The notes: generated by a model from the sequence alone, not told the origin. A DNA stretch of 64,000 bases from Paraburkholderia azotifigens (GCF_007995085.1 NZ_VOQS01000003.1:558001-622000), one strand, 5' to 3'. Numbered from the stretch's first letter, positions 1 to 9,523 are shown. A program made the numbers and translations.

Positions 1-933
1 GGCTACAAGGCGATCTTCGTGCTCGAAAACGGCTTCAACGTGCAAAACGGCAACCTCGGCCAGCACAGCCGTCTGTTCGGCCGTCAGGCGTACGTCGGTC
101 TCGCCAGCGCCAACTACGGCCAGATCACGCTGGGCCGCCAGTACGATTCGCTCGTCGACTTCGTCGCGCCGCTGTCGGGCACGGCAGGCACGTTCGGCGA
201 CACGGGCTTCGCTCACCCGTTCGACAACGACAACCTCAACCACTCGGTGCGGATGAGCAACGCCGTCAAGTACACGAGCACCAACTACGCGGGCTTCAAG
301 TTCGGCGCGTTGTACGCGTTCTCGAACAGCACCGATTTCGCGATCAACCGTGCCTACAGCGCGGGCGCGAGCTACCAGTGGGGTCCGTTGAACATCGCTG
401 CCGGCTACCTGCAGATCAACGGCTCGAACAGCACGACCAACACGGGCGGCGCTGTCGATACGGCTGAATCGGCGGCGAACGGCATCGGCGGCTTCCAGGT
501 CGGCGCAGGCGTCGAGCGCGTGTTCGGCGCGGGCATCAACTACGCGTTCGGTCCCGCTGTCGTCGGTTTCGTGTATACGAACAGCCACTATCAGCAATCG
601 GCTGCATTCGGCATGAGGAACGGCTCGATGCACTTCGACAACTACGAACTGAACGCCAAGTACGCGTTCACGCCCGCGATCTCGTTCGGCATCACGGATA
701 CGTACACGAACGGCCACACCAGCGGCTCGGCTGCGTTCGGCTCCGATCCGAAGTTCAATCAGGTCAACGCACAGGCCGTCTACGCGTTCTCGAAGCGCAC
801 GGACGTCTATGCCGAAGCGATGTACCAGCACGCGATCGGACACGGCTACGTTGCGTTCGTCAATACGTCGGGCGGCGCATCGTCGACGGCGAATCAGGTG
901 GTCGCGACGATCGGCATGCGTCACCGCTTCTAG
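1..933 (+). CDS. OmpC-type porin, 5' end outside window
   Basis: This is the C-terminal 310 residues of a Gram-negative general diffusion porin (trimeric 16-strand outer-membrane barrel). The reading frame is open from base 1, so the true start lies upstream. Visible porin signatures are the segment SRLFGRQAYVGLAS followed by GQITLGRQYDS, which is the typical loop-3 entry, alternating aromatic beta strands throughout, and a C-terminal phenylalanine (RHRF) as required for barrel assembly. A strong terminator follows directly. It resembles the second porin at 4226-5350 in family but is clearly a different gene. Substrate specificity cannot be read from the sequence. Confidence 0.93.
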   Translation, partial: GYKAIFVLENGFNVQNGNLGQHSRLFGRQAYVGLASANYGQITLGRQYDSLVDFVAPLSGTAGTFGDTGFAHPFDNDNLNHSVRMSNAVKYTSTNYAGFKFGALYAFSNSTDFAINRAYSAGASYQWGPLNIAAGYLQINGSNSTTNTGGAVDTAESAANGIGGFQVGAGVERVFGAGINYAFGPAVVGFVYTNSHYQQSAAFGMRNGSMHFDNYELNAKYAFTPAISFGITDTYTNGHTSGSAAFGSDPKFNQVNAQAVYAFSKRTDVYAEAMYQHAIGHGYVAFVNTSGGASSTANQVVATIGMRHRF

Positions 934-968
934 GCAGCAGCGCTGCAACTTCCGGGACTTGCTCTGGA

Positions 969-1001
969 AGCCCGCCGCATGTCGCGCGGCGGGCTTTTTT
1001 T
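969..1001 (+). terminator. Rho-independent terminator after the porin
   Basis: A perfect 10-bp stem, AGCCCGCCGC at 969-978 pairing with 986-995, encloses a 7-base loop and runs into seven T residues (995-1001). It lies 36 bp after the porin stop codon and should end that transcript. Confidence 0.9.
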
Positions 1002-1160
1002 CGCACGCGGCGTCCCAGCTCCTTGCCTGTATCTTTCTACGACCAGCAAGGCTGCCTTCCAGACTCGACGGTTTTTCCCCATTCGTGCGATCCGTAGACT
1101 TCCTCTTGCCGGCTCATGCAACACCGCCGGCAATCATCGGAATCTCATTGGGAGAACGTC

Positions 1161-1463
1161 TTGAAGTCCACCGTTGCCGCCGCCGTCGCCACGCTGACCG
1201 CGGCCTTGTTCGCCGCCGCACCCGCGCTCGTGCACGCGCAGGAACCCAGCACGCGCCTGACGCGCGCGCAGGTACGCCAGGAACTCACCGATCTCGCTTC
1301 CGTCGGCTATCGCGCCGGTGGCGGCGAAGATCCCACCTATCCGTCGAAAGTGCAGGACGCGATGCAGCGGCTCGCCGCCAAACGCGCCGCGCAATCGGCC
1401 TATGGCGCGGGTACGTCGGGTTCGTCTCAGACAGGCTCCGCGCATTCTGCCGCGGCTCAATGA
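1161..1463 (+). CDS. DUF4148 periplasmic small protein
   Basis: A 100-residue secreted protein of the DUF4148 family, which is abundant in Burkholderiaceae and has no known activity. The N-terminus is a signal peptide (KSTVAAAVATLTAALFAAAP, cleavage after VHA). The conserved family block follows: LTRAQVRQELTDLASVGY, then a proline/tyrosine turn and a short helix QDAMQRLAAK. I chose the TTG at 1161 because GGGAGA sits 6 bases upstream and the signal peptide starts there; an upstream ATG at 1116 would add 15 residues without a good ribosome site. It is paralogous to the protein at 31014-31325. Envelope-stress or regulatory roles have been suggested for the family but nothing here shows one. Confidence 0.8.
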   Translation: MKSTVAAAVATLTAALFAAAPALVHAQEPSTRLTRAQVRQELTDLASVGYRAGGGEDPTYPSKVQDAMQRLAAKRAAQSAYGAGTSGSSQTGSAHSAAAQ

Positions 1464-1828
1464 CACGCGTCGTCACCTCACGTTATCTGCAGACGAACTG
1501 CCGTGCGCCACACGACGTGGTGGCCGCACGGCGATCGCCCGAAAATGCCATGCAACTCGCGCCTGTTCACACGCAATAGCGCGCATCTTTTCACTGACGT
1601 GTAGCGCTTAATCACGCGTCGGCGCGCGGCATTGACTCCAAAACAACGATTAGACCTCGAACTCCATCCGGCTTTGTGCAGCGCACCATGATTTTGACTA
1701 TAGTGGTGGGTGGACATGCCTTTCGCGTCTGCGAAAGCGCTAACTATTGACGGATAGTCCGCCCCGAAGCGGACACCAGCCCGCCGCGTCCCACAAGGCC
1801 CGCGGCGCTCAGGCGAGGAGAAATCACG
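1464..1828. other. Intergenic, no gene seen
   Basis: No convincing coding frame. A 7-bp hairpin (CTTTCGC/GCGAAAG, 1720-1737) lies about 90 bases before the next start, and TTGACTATAGT at 1694-1704 is promoter-like but has no clear partner hexamer. The region probably holds the promoter and leader of the 1829 gene. Confidence 0.5.
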
Positions 1829-2167
1829 ATGTTCGACGCCGAAATCGCCGCAACACTGCTGAACCGGTGGAAGGTCAAGCCGCCCACCGCGCAATGCGAC
1901 AGCTATCTGGATCTGCTGCGCGAGGGGAATCTGAACTTCACCCATCAGATGGGCAGCGTGACGCCAGGCGGCGTCGCGTCGACGAGTCTGTTCGAACTCG
2001 AATCGCTCGAATTCGTCGATGGCTCTCGCGCGCTGCGTCTGAAAACGCCGGGCGCGACGCCCGACTGGACGCAATGGGCCGCGTTCGAGCCGCCCGTGCG
2101 CAACACAGTGAGCGCGTCAGCGCCGTTGTCCGATGAGTCGTACTCGCTCGAAGCGCCTGAGCGCTGA
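1829..2167 (+). CDS. Hypothetical protein, 112 aa
   Basis: I do not recognise this protein. It begins at an ATG preceded by AGGAGAAA, a strong ribosome site, so it is very likely expressed. The chain is acidic and soluble, without signal peptide or membrane segment. It has two predicted strand-rich stretches (TSLFELESLEFVDGSRALRLKTP) and a tryptophan-containing segment DWTQWAAFEPP in the second half. It stands alone between a DUF4148 gene and the convergent DUF72 gene, ending 23 bp from the latter's stop, so no operon partner helps with function. Codon use looks native. Confidence 0.6.
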   Translation: MFDAEIAATLLNRWKVKPPTAQCDSYLDLLREGNLNFTHQMGSVTPGGVASTSLFELESLEFVDGSRALRLKTPGATPDWTQWAAFEPPVRNTVSASAPLSDESYSLEAPER

Positions 2168-2190
2168 ACTGCGCGGCAGAGTATCGGGCG

Positions 2191-3009
2191 TTACGCGCCG
2201 ATGCGCTCGATCAGCGCCATCGCGGCAGCAGGGTTGTGCGCCTTGTATCCGCTGATCACGAACAGATAAACGTCGCGCGCCTTCTTCGGCGCAGCACGTC
2301 CATAGGTATCGAGATCGTCGGGCGTGCCGCCCGATGCCCATGTCTGCGCCCGCTCGATCCATTGATCGAGTGATTTCTTTGCATAGCCGAGCGGATGCGC
2401 CTCTTCCGTGCCCATGATGCGCGCGTAGACGAACGGCGCTGTCGGGTCGGCGATCTGCGGATATTTCGAGTCGCCCGCAACGACGATCGCCACATTGTGC
2501 TTGCGCGCCAACGCGACGAATGCCTCGTCGCAGAAGCTCTCGTGCCGCACTTCGACGGCATGGCGCAAGGTCCGGCCATCGGCCTCGGCGGGCAGCAGTT
2601 CGAGGAAGCTGCCGAAGTCGTCGGCATCGAACTGCCTGGTCGGCGGGAATTGCCAGTTGATCGGACCGAGCTTGTCCTTGAGTTCGAGCACGCCGCTCGC
2701 CACGAAACGATCGATCGAATCGCGTGCTTCGGCCAGCACCCGACGATGCGTCGCGAAACGCGGCGCCTTCAGCGCGAAAACAAAGTTGTCGGGTGTTTCG
2801 TCGTGCCACTTCGCGAACGTCGCCGGCTTTTGCGAGCCGTAGAAGGTGCCGTTGATTTCGATGGTCGTGAGCTGTTGGCTCGCGTATTCCAGCTCGCGCT
2901 TCTGCGCGAGCCCTTTCGGATAGAACACGCCGCGCCACGGTTCGAACGTCCAGCCGCCGATGCCGACACGAATGCGCGTTGCTGTTGCCGTCCTTTTTCG
3001 AGTGGTCAT
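2191..3009 (-). CDS. DUF72 (YecE-like) protein
   Basis: A 272-residue protein of the DUF72 family, TIM-barrel proteins related to E. coli YecE whose biochemical activity is unsettled. Family hallmarks are the N-terminal VGIGGWTFEPWRGVFYP (residues 14-30), the EINGTFYG motif at about residue 51, the block HDETPDNFVFALKAPRFATH, the EVRHESF motif near residue 149, and the C-terminal YLFVISGYKAHNPAAAMAL. Length is normal for the family. The Arg/Thr/Lys-rich N-terminus is probably unstructured. It is monocistronic; the neighbouring SDR gene lies upstream with a 110-bp gap. Confidence 0.85.
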   Translation of the reverse strand: MTTRKRTATATRIRVGIGGWTFEPWRGVFYPKGLAQKRELEYASQQLTTIEINGTFYGSQKPATFAKWHDETPDNFVFALKAPRFATHRRVLAEARDSIDRFVASGVLELKDKLGPINWQFPPTRQFDADDFGSFLELLPAEADGRTLRHAVEVRHESFCDEAFVALARKHNVAIVVAGDSKYPQIADPTAPFVYARIMGTEEAHPLGYAKKSLDQWIERAQTWASGGTPDDLDTYGRAAPKKARDVYLFVISGYKAHNPAAAMALIERIGA

Positions 3010-3119
3010 GGTTCACGCCTTCGCGCGCCGCGCGGGAGCAATGATGCACAGAATAGCCGATGAAAGCCGCTATTTCCGCAACGGCACATCATTGCTGCCA
3101 GGCATGGACCCGCGAAGGT

Positions 3120-3908
3120 TCAGAACACGGCGCGAACGACTCCGCCATCTGCGCGCAACGCTGCGCCGTTGGTTGCCGACGACAGCTCCGAGCACACATA
3201 CACGACCATGTTCGCGATCTCTTCGGGCGTCGTGAAGCGCTTGAGGATCGAACTGGGCCGCGCCTCCACGAAGAACTGCTTTTCGAAGCTTTCGAAGCTC
3301 GCTCCGCCCGACAGCTTCTCGACGAATTCCTCGACGCCGTCCGAACTGGTCGGCCCCGGCAGCACCGAGTTGACGGTCACGGCCGTGCCCGCGCAGGTTT
3401 CGGCGAGACCGCGCGACAGCGCGAGCTGCGCGGTCTTGGTCAAGCCGTAGTGAATCATCTCCGTCGGAATCTGGATGCCGCTTTCACTGCTGATGAACAC
3501 CACGCGCCCCCAGTTCTTCTGCTTCATGCCGGGCAGATACGCGCGCGACAGCTGCACGCCCGACATCACGTTCACGTTGAAGAAACGCAGCCATTCTTCA
3601 TTGGAGATCTCTTCGAACGGTTTGGGATCGAAGATGCCCATGTTGTTGACGAGAATGTCGACGCTCGGGAACTGCTCGACCAACCGCGCGACCTGCGCCG
3701 GGTCGGACACGTCGCCCGCGAAGCCCTGCACAGTCGCATCGGGTACTTGCGCGCGCAGCGTCGTCACGGCCTGATCGACCGATTGCTGCGAACGTCCGTT
3801 GACGATCACGTGCGCGCCCTCACGCGCGAGTCCCACGGCGATTGCGTGGCCAATGCCTTTCGTCGAGCCCGTCACGAGTGCGAGCTTGTCCTTGATCTTG
3901 AGATCCAT
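3120..3908 (-). CDS. Short-chain dehydrogenase/reductase
   Basis: A 262-residue classical SDR, an NAD(P)-dependent oxidoreductase of unknown substrate. The Rossmann cofactor motif TGSTKGIG is at residues 13-20, NNMG at 88-91, the catalytic serine within FISSESG (140-143), and the Y-x3-K pair is Tyr154/Lys158. The start is the ATG at 3908, with AAAGGAA upstream; the frame extends further upstream only as unrelated sequence. SDRs of this type act on sugars, steroids or 3-oxoacyl groups, and the sequence alone does not choose between them. It is divergent from the porin at 4226, so the two may share an intergenic control region. Confidence 0.9.
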   Translation of the reverse strand: MDLKIKDKLALVTGSTKGIGHAIAVGLAREGAHVIVNGRSQQSVDQAVTTLRAQVPDATVQGFAGDVSDPAQVARLVEQFPSVDILVNNMGIFDPKPFEEISNEEWLRFFNVNVMSGVQLSRAYLPGMKQKNWGRVVFISSESGIQIPTEMIHYGLTKTAQLALSRGLAETCAGTAVTVNSVLPGPTSSDGVEEFVEKLSGGASFESFEKQFFVEARPSSILKRFTTPEEIANMVVYVCSELSSATNGAALRADGGVVRAVF

Positions 3909-4225
3909 CTGGGTTCCTTTCAAATCGGAGGTTGCCGACGGGACATGCGCATCCGCGCGATCGACCCGCAATGCGCAGCTGCATCCGCGAGTGTAGAACC
4001 GGAGGAAAAATGTTGCAGTCGGGGGGACGCAGCGTGAACGCAGCCTTTTGATTGCGCTGCCGACGTCGCCATGCGCACACTCGCCAGCACGATTTTTCAA
4101 ACGGTACTAGCATCCGACAAGCATTCGCCGCACGCGTGACTGCGCATCGATGCAAAACGCTTCAAGTGCCGGCGCTATGGCCCATAACGAGTTATCCACC
4201 CCAACGAGGATACGAAGAGACGCTC

Positions 4226-5350
4226 ATGAAGGCTCCCGCCCGGCTCGCCGCGCTGCTCGCCACAGCGCTACCTCTCGCCTGCCCTGCCGCATTCGCGCAG
4301 AACAGCGTGACGCTCTATGGCCGCGTCGATGGCGGCGTCCAGTATCTGAACCACATTGCGCAGCCCTCGGGCGGCAGCACATCCAGTTGGACCGCGGAAG
4401 GCGGCGACTGGGGCACCAGCATGCTGGGCTTCAAGGGATCGGAAGATCTTGGCGGCGGGATGTCGTCGGTATTCGATCTGGAAACCGCCCTTCAGGTGAT
4501 GAACGGCACGACGGGCGGCGGCCGTCTGTTCTCGCGCCGCGCCTATGTCGGACTGGCCGACAAGCGCTTCGGCCAGATTCAGGCGGGCCGCAATCTGTTC
4601 ATCGATAGCGACGGCGTATGGGAATTCGATCCGTTCGTGCAGCAGGCGTTCTCGTCGGCCTCGCTCGTGCGCGGCCGCAACTGGCAGCAGACGAGCAACA
4701 ACGTCGAGTATCACAGCCCCGTGTTCCATGGCTTCGACGTGCAGGGCCAGTATGCATTCGGCAATCAGGCGGACGGTTTCAACCGCGGTGCGCCTGGCGA
4801 GTTCGGCCGCTCGGACGGGATCATGCTCACGTATCACTCGGATCTGTTCGACGTGCGCGGCATCTATGACGAGCTACGCGACGTGAACGGCCGCATGGAG
4901 AACATCTTCACGAGTTCGCGCGAGTACTTCGTCGGCGCGAACGTGCGCGTGTCGAGCGTGAAGATCCAGGGCGCCTACACGCATCTCTCTGCTCCCGACA
5001 CGCCGGCAGGCCAGTCCGATAGCGCCGACTACTACTGGCTAGGCGCGACGTGGGACGCAACGCATCAACTTGCGATCACTGCAGCGGCCTTCTATGTACA
5101 TCTGAACGAAGGCGCCGGCGACGCCTCGCACGACCCCGGCGGCCACGCGACGATGTTCGTGCTCGGGTCCACCTATCACCTGAGCCAGCGCACGTTTCTA
5201 TACGGCACGGTCGCGTATCTGCGCAACAGCGGCCAGTCGAATTTTTCTCTGCTGGCAAACGCGCGCGACGCAGCGGGCAACGCGAATACGAATCCGCTGC
5301 CGGGCGAATCGCAGACGGGCGCGTATGTGGGCGTGATGCACGTGTTCTGA
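4226..5350 (+). CDS. OmpC-type porin
   Basis: A complete 374-residue general porin. The signal peptide (MKAPARLAALLATALPLACP, cleavage after AFA-Q) is followed by the standard mature start SVTLYGRVDGGVQYLNH. The barrel contains LGGGMSSVFDLETAL, GGGRLFSRRAYVGLADKRFGQIQAGR and a C-terminal strand ending in GVMHVF with the terminal phenylalanine. The ATG at 4226 is chosen because the signal peptide begins there and AACGAGGA lies upstream; the frame is open further 5' but that part is not porin-like. It is monocistronic and divergent from the SDR gene. The pore specificity is not evident. Confidence 0.93.
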   Translation: MKAPARLAALLATALPLACPAAFAQNSVTLYGRVDGGVQYLNHIAQPSGGSTSSWTAEGGDWGTSMLGFKGSEDLGGGMSSVFDLETALQVMNGTTGGGRLFSRRAYVGLADKRFGQIQAGRNLFIDSDGVWEFDPFVQQAFSSASLVRGRNWQQTSNNVEYHSPVFHGFDVQGQYAFGNQADGFNRGAPGEFGRSDGIMLTYHSDLFDVRGIYDELRDVNGRMENIFTSSREYFVGANVRVSSVKIQGAYTHLSAPDTPAGQSDSADYYWLGATWDATHQLAITAAAFYVHLNEGAGDASHDPGGHATMFVLGSTYHLSQRTFLYGTVAYLRNSGQSNFSLLANARDAAGNANTNPLPGESQTGAYVGVMHVF

Positions 5351-5736
5351 GTGTGCCGCGCGGCTTGTCCACGGCCATCATCCGTCTAAACAATAGCCGC
5401 GCACATTCCACTTTGGCATCGACGCGATGCCATTGCCGGAATGCGCGGCGTTGTCACGCCATTCGAGGAGTACTTCAATATGCGGCGCTACACCACGCAC
5501 ACCGCCGCATGTACTTCCTTAACATTGAAGTCGCACACTGATTCAACCTGAGACGGAAGCCAGAGATCAGCACGCGCAGATCCGCTTGCGCGCATCGCCT
5601 CTCTCCAGGTCGATTTCGATCGCAGCACTCGTGCTCTTGCCGCTGACAGGCCTGCTTCCGGGCCGCGTTCAGGTTCATACCGGCAACGAGCAAGCAGAGG
5701 CTGCCATAGCGATTTCAACCTTGTGAAGGAGGTGCC
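5351..5736. other. Intergenic, nothing recognised
   Basis: No open frame with coding character and no hairpin with a T-run was seen. It separates the porin from the small gene at 5737 and probably carries the promoter of the latter. Confidence 0.4.
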
Positions 5737-5922
5737 ATGAAAAACCCCATCTACGAAGAGCGTCTCGAACTGCTCGGCTCGATCGCGAGCGAAACGCTCG
5801 GCATCGACGATCTGGATGAGCATCCCGACGTGCGCACCGCGCTGGAAGCGGCTTATGACGCCGGGCTGTGGGTCGGCCACACCGTCGGCCGGGGTGAAGA
5901 AGCCTGTCTCGCGGAGAGTTGA
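5737..5922 (+). CDS. Small acidic hypothetical protein, 61 aa
   Basis: Not recognised. A 61-residue acidic protein with an excellent ribosome site (AAGGAGGTG ending 3 bases before ATG), which is the main reason to accept it. The sequence is helix-rich (YEERLELLGSIASETLGIDD, then RTALEAAYDAGLWVGHTVGRG) without membrane segment or signal peptide. It is monocistronic and converges with the ketopantoate-reductase-like gene, 61 bp away. Confidence 0.65.
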   Translation: MKNPIYEERLELLGSIASETLGIDDLDEHPDVRTALEAAYDAGLWVGHTVGRGEEACLAES

Positions 5923-5983
5923 ATGGCGCGCGCCGTGCTTCGAAGCATCGATGAAGCAGCGGCCGCGCGCTTTTGCATCTACG

Positions 5984-7012
5984 TTATGCGGCCTTTGCGC
6001 TTTGCGCGGCCTGTTCGGGTTTTGCGGCTGGTGCATCGTCCTTCTGTTGCGCAATCTGCTCGCGCAATTTGATCAGCGCCAGTACGGTGTCGATGGTCGG
6101 CGTTTCGTGTCCGACGAGGCGCCCCATCTCCTGCACGACGGTCAGCAGCGGATCGATTTCCATCGGACGTCCCGCTTCGAGATCCTGCAGCATCGAGGTC
6201 TTGTGCGCGCCCACTGCGCCCGCGCCGTCGATGCGCCGCTCGACATCCACGCGGAAATGCACACCGAAGCGATCGGCGACCGACTTCGCTTCGAGCATCA
6301 TCGTCTTCGCGACGGCACGCGTGCCGACGTGGCTCGTGATGACATCAAGCGTCGCATGCGTCAATGCGCTGATCGGGTTGAAGCAGAGATTGCCCCACAA
6401 TTTCAGCCAGATTTCATCGCGGATGTTGTCGCGAATGGGCGCTTCGAGTCCCGCTTCCGTCATTATCTGCGAGAGCGCTTCGACGCGAGGCGTGCGCGTG
6501 CCGTCCGGTTCGCCGATCGGAAACTTCTTGCCGTACACATGCTTGATGACGCCCGGCTCGATGATTTCCGCTGCGGGATACACGACGCAGCCGATCGCGC
6601 GCTCCGGCCCGAGCCTCTTCCACTGCGTGCCGCCCGGATCGATGCTTTCGAGCGTCGAGTTCGCGAACTCGCCGCCATGCTTGTAGAAGTACCAGTACGG
6701 AATGCCGTTGACGGCCGTGACGATAGCCGTTTCCGGCCCAAGCAGCGGCTGCATCGCATCGATGACGCCGGGTACCGAGTGCGCCTTCAACGCGATGATC
6801 ACGTAGTCCTGCGGACCCAGCTCACGCGGGTCGGACGAACAGCGTACGTTGACGAGTCGCTCCGTATCGTCGATCAACAGACGAACGCCGTTGCGCTGCA
6901 TCGCGGCCAGATGCGGGCCGCGCGCGACGAAACTGACATCCGCACCCGCAAGCGCCAGTTGCGCGCCGACATAAGCGCCGATCGCGCCTGCTCCATAAAC
7001 ACAGATCTTCAT
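5984..7012 (-). CDS. Ketopantoate reductase family (PanE/ApbA-like)
   Basis: A 342-residue member of the 2-dehydropantoate 2-reductase family, which reduces ketopantoate to pantoate with NADPH on the pathway to coenzyme A. The N-terminal dinucleotide motif GAGAIG is at residues 7-12, and VIIALKAH carries the conserved lysine of the family. The C-terminal helical domain (NIRDEIWLKLWGNLCFNPISALTHATLD) is typical. The last 25 residues are an Ala/Lys/Glu-rich tail not part of the fold. Many family members act on other 2-oxo acids, so pantoate synthesis is not proven. It is last in a likely operon frc1-FAH-panE-like; the 173-bp gap to the FAH gene may allow separate expression. Confidence 0.85.
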   Translation of the reverse strand: MKICVYGAGAIGAYVGAQLALAGADVSFVARGPHLAAMQRNGVRLLIDDTERLVNVRCSSDPRELGPQDYVIIALKAHSVPGVIDAMQPLLGPETAIVTAVNGIPYWYFYKHGGEFANSTLESIDPGGTQWKRLGPERAIGCVVYPAAEIIEPGVIKHVYGKKFPIGEPDGTRTPRVEALSQIMTEAGLEAPIRDNIRDEIWLKLWGNLCFNPISALTHATLDVITSHVGTRAVAKTMMLEAKSVADRFGVHFRVDVERRIDGAGAVGAHKTSMLQDLEAGRPMEIDPLLTVVQEMGRLVGHETPTIDTVLALIKLREQIAQQKDDAPAAKPEQAAQSAKAA

Positions 7013-7185
7013 CTATCTGCTCCCATTCTCAAGAAGTGATCAGTGAGATCGAGCCGGGCGTCCAGCGACGCTACGCGCCGTCGTCATTGTCGATGCATGG
7101 TCGACTCATTGGCGATGACGCGTCCGGCTCTCATTTGCATGCTCAGTGCGTGTTCTTTTCGCGCGTGCTTTCTAACGCGTTCCCA

Positions 7186-7983
7186 TCAGGCGGCCGGTTC
7201 GAGTTGCCGCGCAGCTGCGAGCTGGTTCGGCAATGCGCCGATCCCGTCGATCGACACGACGACCGTCGAGCCGTCCTTGATCGAACCAACGCCGACCGAC
7301 GTGCCGCACGCGATCACGTCGCCGGGCATCAGCGTCATGTCGTGCGAGATCATGCTGACCTGTTCCGCCGGCGTGAAGATCATGTCGGAGAGCGGATAGT
7401 TCTGCCGCTCGACGTCGTCGAGGCGCGTGATGACATTCGCGTTACGCCAGTCGAAATTCCGTTCGATCGCGGGGCCGATGCAACTGAAGGTATCGAAGCC
7501 TTTCGAGCGGCACCATTGCGCGAAATTCGGATCTTCGTTCAGCAGGTCGACAGCCGTGACGTCGTTGATGCAGGTATAGCCGAAGATGTAGTCGTCGGCT
7601 TCTTCGGGCGAAACATTCGTGCAACGCTTGCCGATGACGATGCCGAGTTCGCCTTCGTAGGCAATCTTGCCGCTATAGCCTTTGGGACGGCGAATGGGCG
7701 CGCCCGGACCGATGACGGACATCGGCGGCTTGATCAGAAACAGCGGATGCGACGGCGCCGCCTTGCCGAGCTTTTGCGACAGCGCATGAAAGTTGTTCCA
7801 GAGCGCGACGACTTTGGTCGGCAGGCAGGGGCTCAACAACTCGACGTCGTCCAGTTTCCATTGCTTGCCGCTCGCTGCGGCTTCGCCGAACATGTCGCCT
7901 TCGAATTCGGCGATGCTGCCGTCAGCGAGCACGCCAAAACCGATATGACCTTGCGGCTGCCTGAAGCGTATCCACGATGTCAT
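7186..7983 (-). CDS. Fumarylacetoacetate hydrolase family protein
   Basis: A 265-residue FAH-superfamily protein. These Mg/Mn-dependent enzymes hydrolyse or decarboxylate diketo acids (acylpyruvases, oxaloacetate decarboxylases, 2-hydroxyhepta-2,4-diene-dioate isomerases). The metal-binding acidic residues lie in YEGELGIVIG (about residues 109-118), followed by DYIFGYTCINDVTAVDLL. The C-terminal block MISHDMTLMPGDVIACGTSVG is the usual FAH ending. I chose ATG 7983, preceded by GGAGAC, over an upstream TTG-type extension. It sits 69 bp after frc1 on the same strand, so an oxalate-linked role such as handling oxaloacetate or a related oxo acid is an inference only. Confidence 0.87.
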   Translation of the reverse strand: MTSWIRFRQPQGHIGFGVLADGSIAEFEGDMFGEAAASGKQWKLDDVELLSPCLPTKVVALWNNFHALSQKLGKAAPSHPLFLIKPPMSVIGPGAPIRRPKGYSGKIAYEGELGIVIGKRCTNVSPEEADDYIFGYTCINDVTAVDLLNEDPNFAQWCRSKGFDTFSCIGPAIERNFDWRNANVITRLDDVERQNYPLSDMIFTPAEQVSMISHDMTLMPGDVIACGTSVGVGSIKDGSTVVVSIDGIGALPNQLAAARQLEPAA

Positions 7984-8052
7984 CGAAACTGTCTCCACAA
8001 TGATTTTTATCGGCCGACACGGTGAATACGCCCGCGTCACGAGTTTGAATCT

Positions 8053-9300
8053 TCAGATTGCGCCGACTGTCCTGAGCGCTTCGATCTGTGCCGGCGAATA
8101 GCCGAGTTCGGCCATCACTTCGTCGGTGTGTTCGCCGAGCAGCGGCGAACGCGTCACTTCCGTCGGGCTGTCCGACAGCTTGATCGGATTGCCCACCGTC
8201 AGATACTTGCCGCGCACCGGGTGATCGACTTCGACGATCGTGCCTGTTTTACGCAGCGATTCGTCGTCTGCGATTTCCTTCATCGACAGAATCGGGCCGC
8301 ACGGAATGTCGTACTTGTTGAGGATTTCCATCGCCTCGAACTTCGTCTTCGTCATCGTCCAGCGCTCGACTTCCGCGAAGATTTCCTTCAGGCGCGGCAG
8401 GCGTGCATTCGGCGTCGCGTACTCAGGATCCGTCGCCCACTCTTCCTTGCCGATCACGTTGCAGATCTTCACCCACACAGGGGCTTGCGTAATGAAGTAG
8501 ATGTACGCGTTCGGATCGTGCTCCCAGCCCTTGCACTTGAGAATCCAGCCCGGCTGTCCGCCGCCCGATGCATTGCCTGCACGCGGCACGGCTTCGCCAA
8601 ACGTGCCGTTCGGATACTGCGGGTACTCCTTCATCACGCCCGTGCGCTCCAGACGCTGCTGGTCGCGCAGCTTCACGCGGCACAGGTTCAGCACGCCGTC
8701 CTGCATCGCCGCGAGCACCTTCTGGCCGCGGCCCGTCATCGTGCGCTGGTAGAGCGCCGTGACGATGCCAAGCGCCAGATGCAGACCCGTGCCGCTGTCG
8801 CCGATCTGCGCACCCGTCACGACGGGCGGACCATCGTCGAAGCCCGTCGTCGACGCCGCGCCGCCCACGCACTGCGCGACGTTCTCGTAGACCTTGCAGT
8901 CTTCGTACGGACCGGGACCGAAGCCCTTCACGGACGCCACGATCATCTTCGGATTGAGTTCCTGGATGCGCTCCCACGTGAAGCCCATGCGATCGAGCGC
9001 GCCCGGCGCGAAGTTCTCCACCAGCACGTCGCACTTCTGGATCAGCGCCTCGAGCACGAGCTTGCCTTCGGGGTTCTTCGTGTCGATGGTCACCGAACGC
9101 TTGTTGTGGTTGAGCATCGTGAAGTACAGGCTGTCGGCGTCCGGCACATCGCGCAGCTGTTCGCGCGTGATGTCGCCTGCGCCTGCGCGCTCCACCTTGA
9201 TCACGTCCGCGCCGAACCATGCGAGCAGCTGCGTGCAGGTCGGCCCCGATTGCACGTGCGTGAAATCGAGAATGCGCACACCGTCGAGTGCTTTGCCCAT
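8053..9300 (-). CDS. frc: Formyl-CoA:oxalate CoA-transferase paralogue 1
   Basis: A 415-residue class III CoA-transferase closely matching formyl-CoA transferase, which moves CoA from formyl-CoA to oxalate. The N-terminal signature [28 protein letters not shown] is present in full. The catalytic aspartate is Asp168 in [10 protein letters not shown] (Asp169 in the Oxalobacter enzyme), and the glycine loop reads [11 protein letters not shown], with serine replacing the first loop glycine found in paralogue 2. Residue 48 is Gln in both paralogues; from memory the Oxalobacter enzyme has Trp there. It leads the operon frc1-FAH-panE-like and has a putative GntR operator 62 bp upstream. The loop change suggests altered kinetics or substrate compared with paralogue 2. 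Confidence 0.9.
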   Translation of the reverse strand: MGKALDGVRILDFTHVQSGPTCTQLLAWFGADVIKVERAGAGDITREQLRDVPDADSLYFTMLNHNKRSVTIDTKNPEGKLVLEALIQKCDVLVENFAPGALDRMGFTWERIQELNPKMIVASVKGFGPGPYEDCKVYENVAQCVGGAASTTGFDDGPPVVTGAQIGDSGTGLHLALGIVTALYQRTMTGRGQKVLAAMQDGVLNLCRVKLRDQQRLERTGVMKEYPQYPNGTFGEAVPRAGNASGGGQPGWILKCKGWEHDPNAYIYFITQAPVWVKICNVIGKEEWATDPEYATPNARLPRLKEIFAEVERWTMTKTKFEAMEILNKYDIPCGPILSMKEIADDESLRKTGTIVEVDHPVRGKYLTVGNPIKLSDSPTEVTRSPLLGEHTDEVMAELGYSPAQIEALRTVGAI

Positions 9301-9361
9301 GCTACGTCTCCATCATCGTTGAATGCTGTTGGATTTTGCTCGCTTCGAACCCGTCTGATAT

Positions 9362-9376
9362 GTGATATATCGTATT
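9362..9376 (-). promoter_or_regulatory. Putative GntR operator before frc1
   Basis: On the minus strand this reads AATACGATATATCAC, matching the shared motif AATA(C/T)TGTATATCAC found before oxc and gntR1 in 13 of 15 positions. It lies 62-76 bases upstream of the frc1 start, where promoter overlap is expected. The assignment to the local FadR-type regulators is inference from sharing and position. Confidence 0.6.
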
Positions 9377-9523
9377 TACAGGTCGCTATTTGGGCAAGCT
9401 TTTTCCCAGATTTTTGGGCGGGGATAAACCCCAGGGTGTTCACGTTGTGTTCGCCTTTGGCGGCTGGGCGTTTTTCTGCTAGCTCGTGCTGGCGTTTGCG
9501 CGGCATTTTCATGGCTCTTTTTC

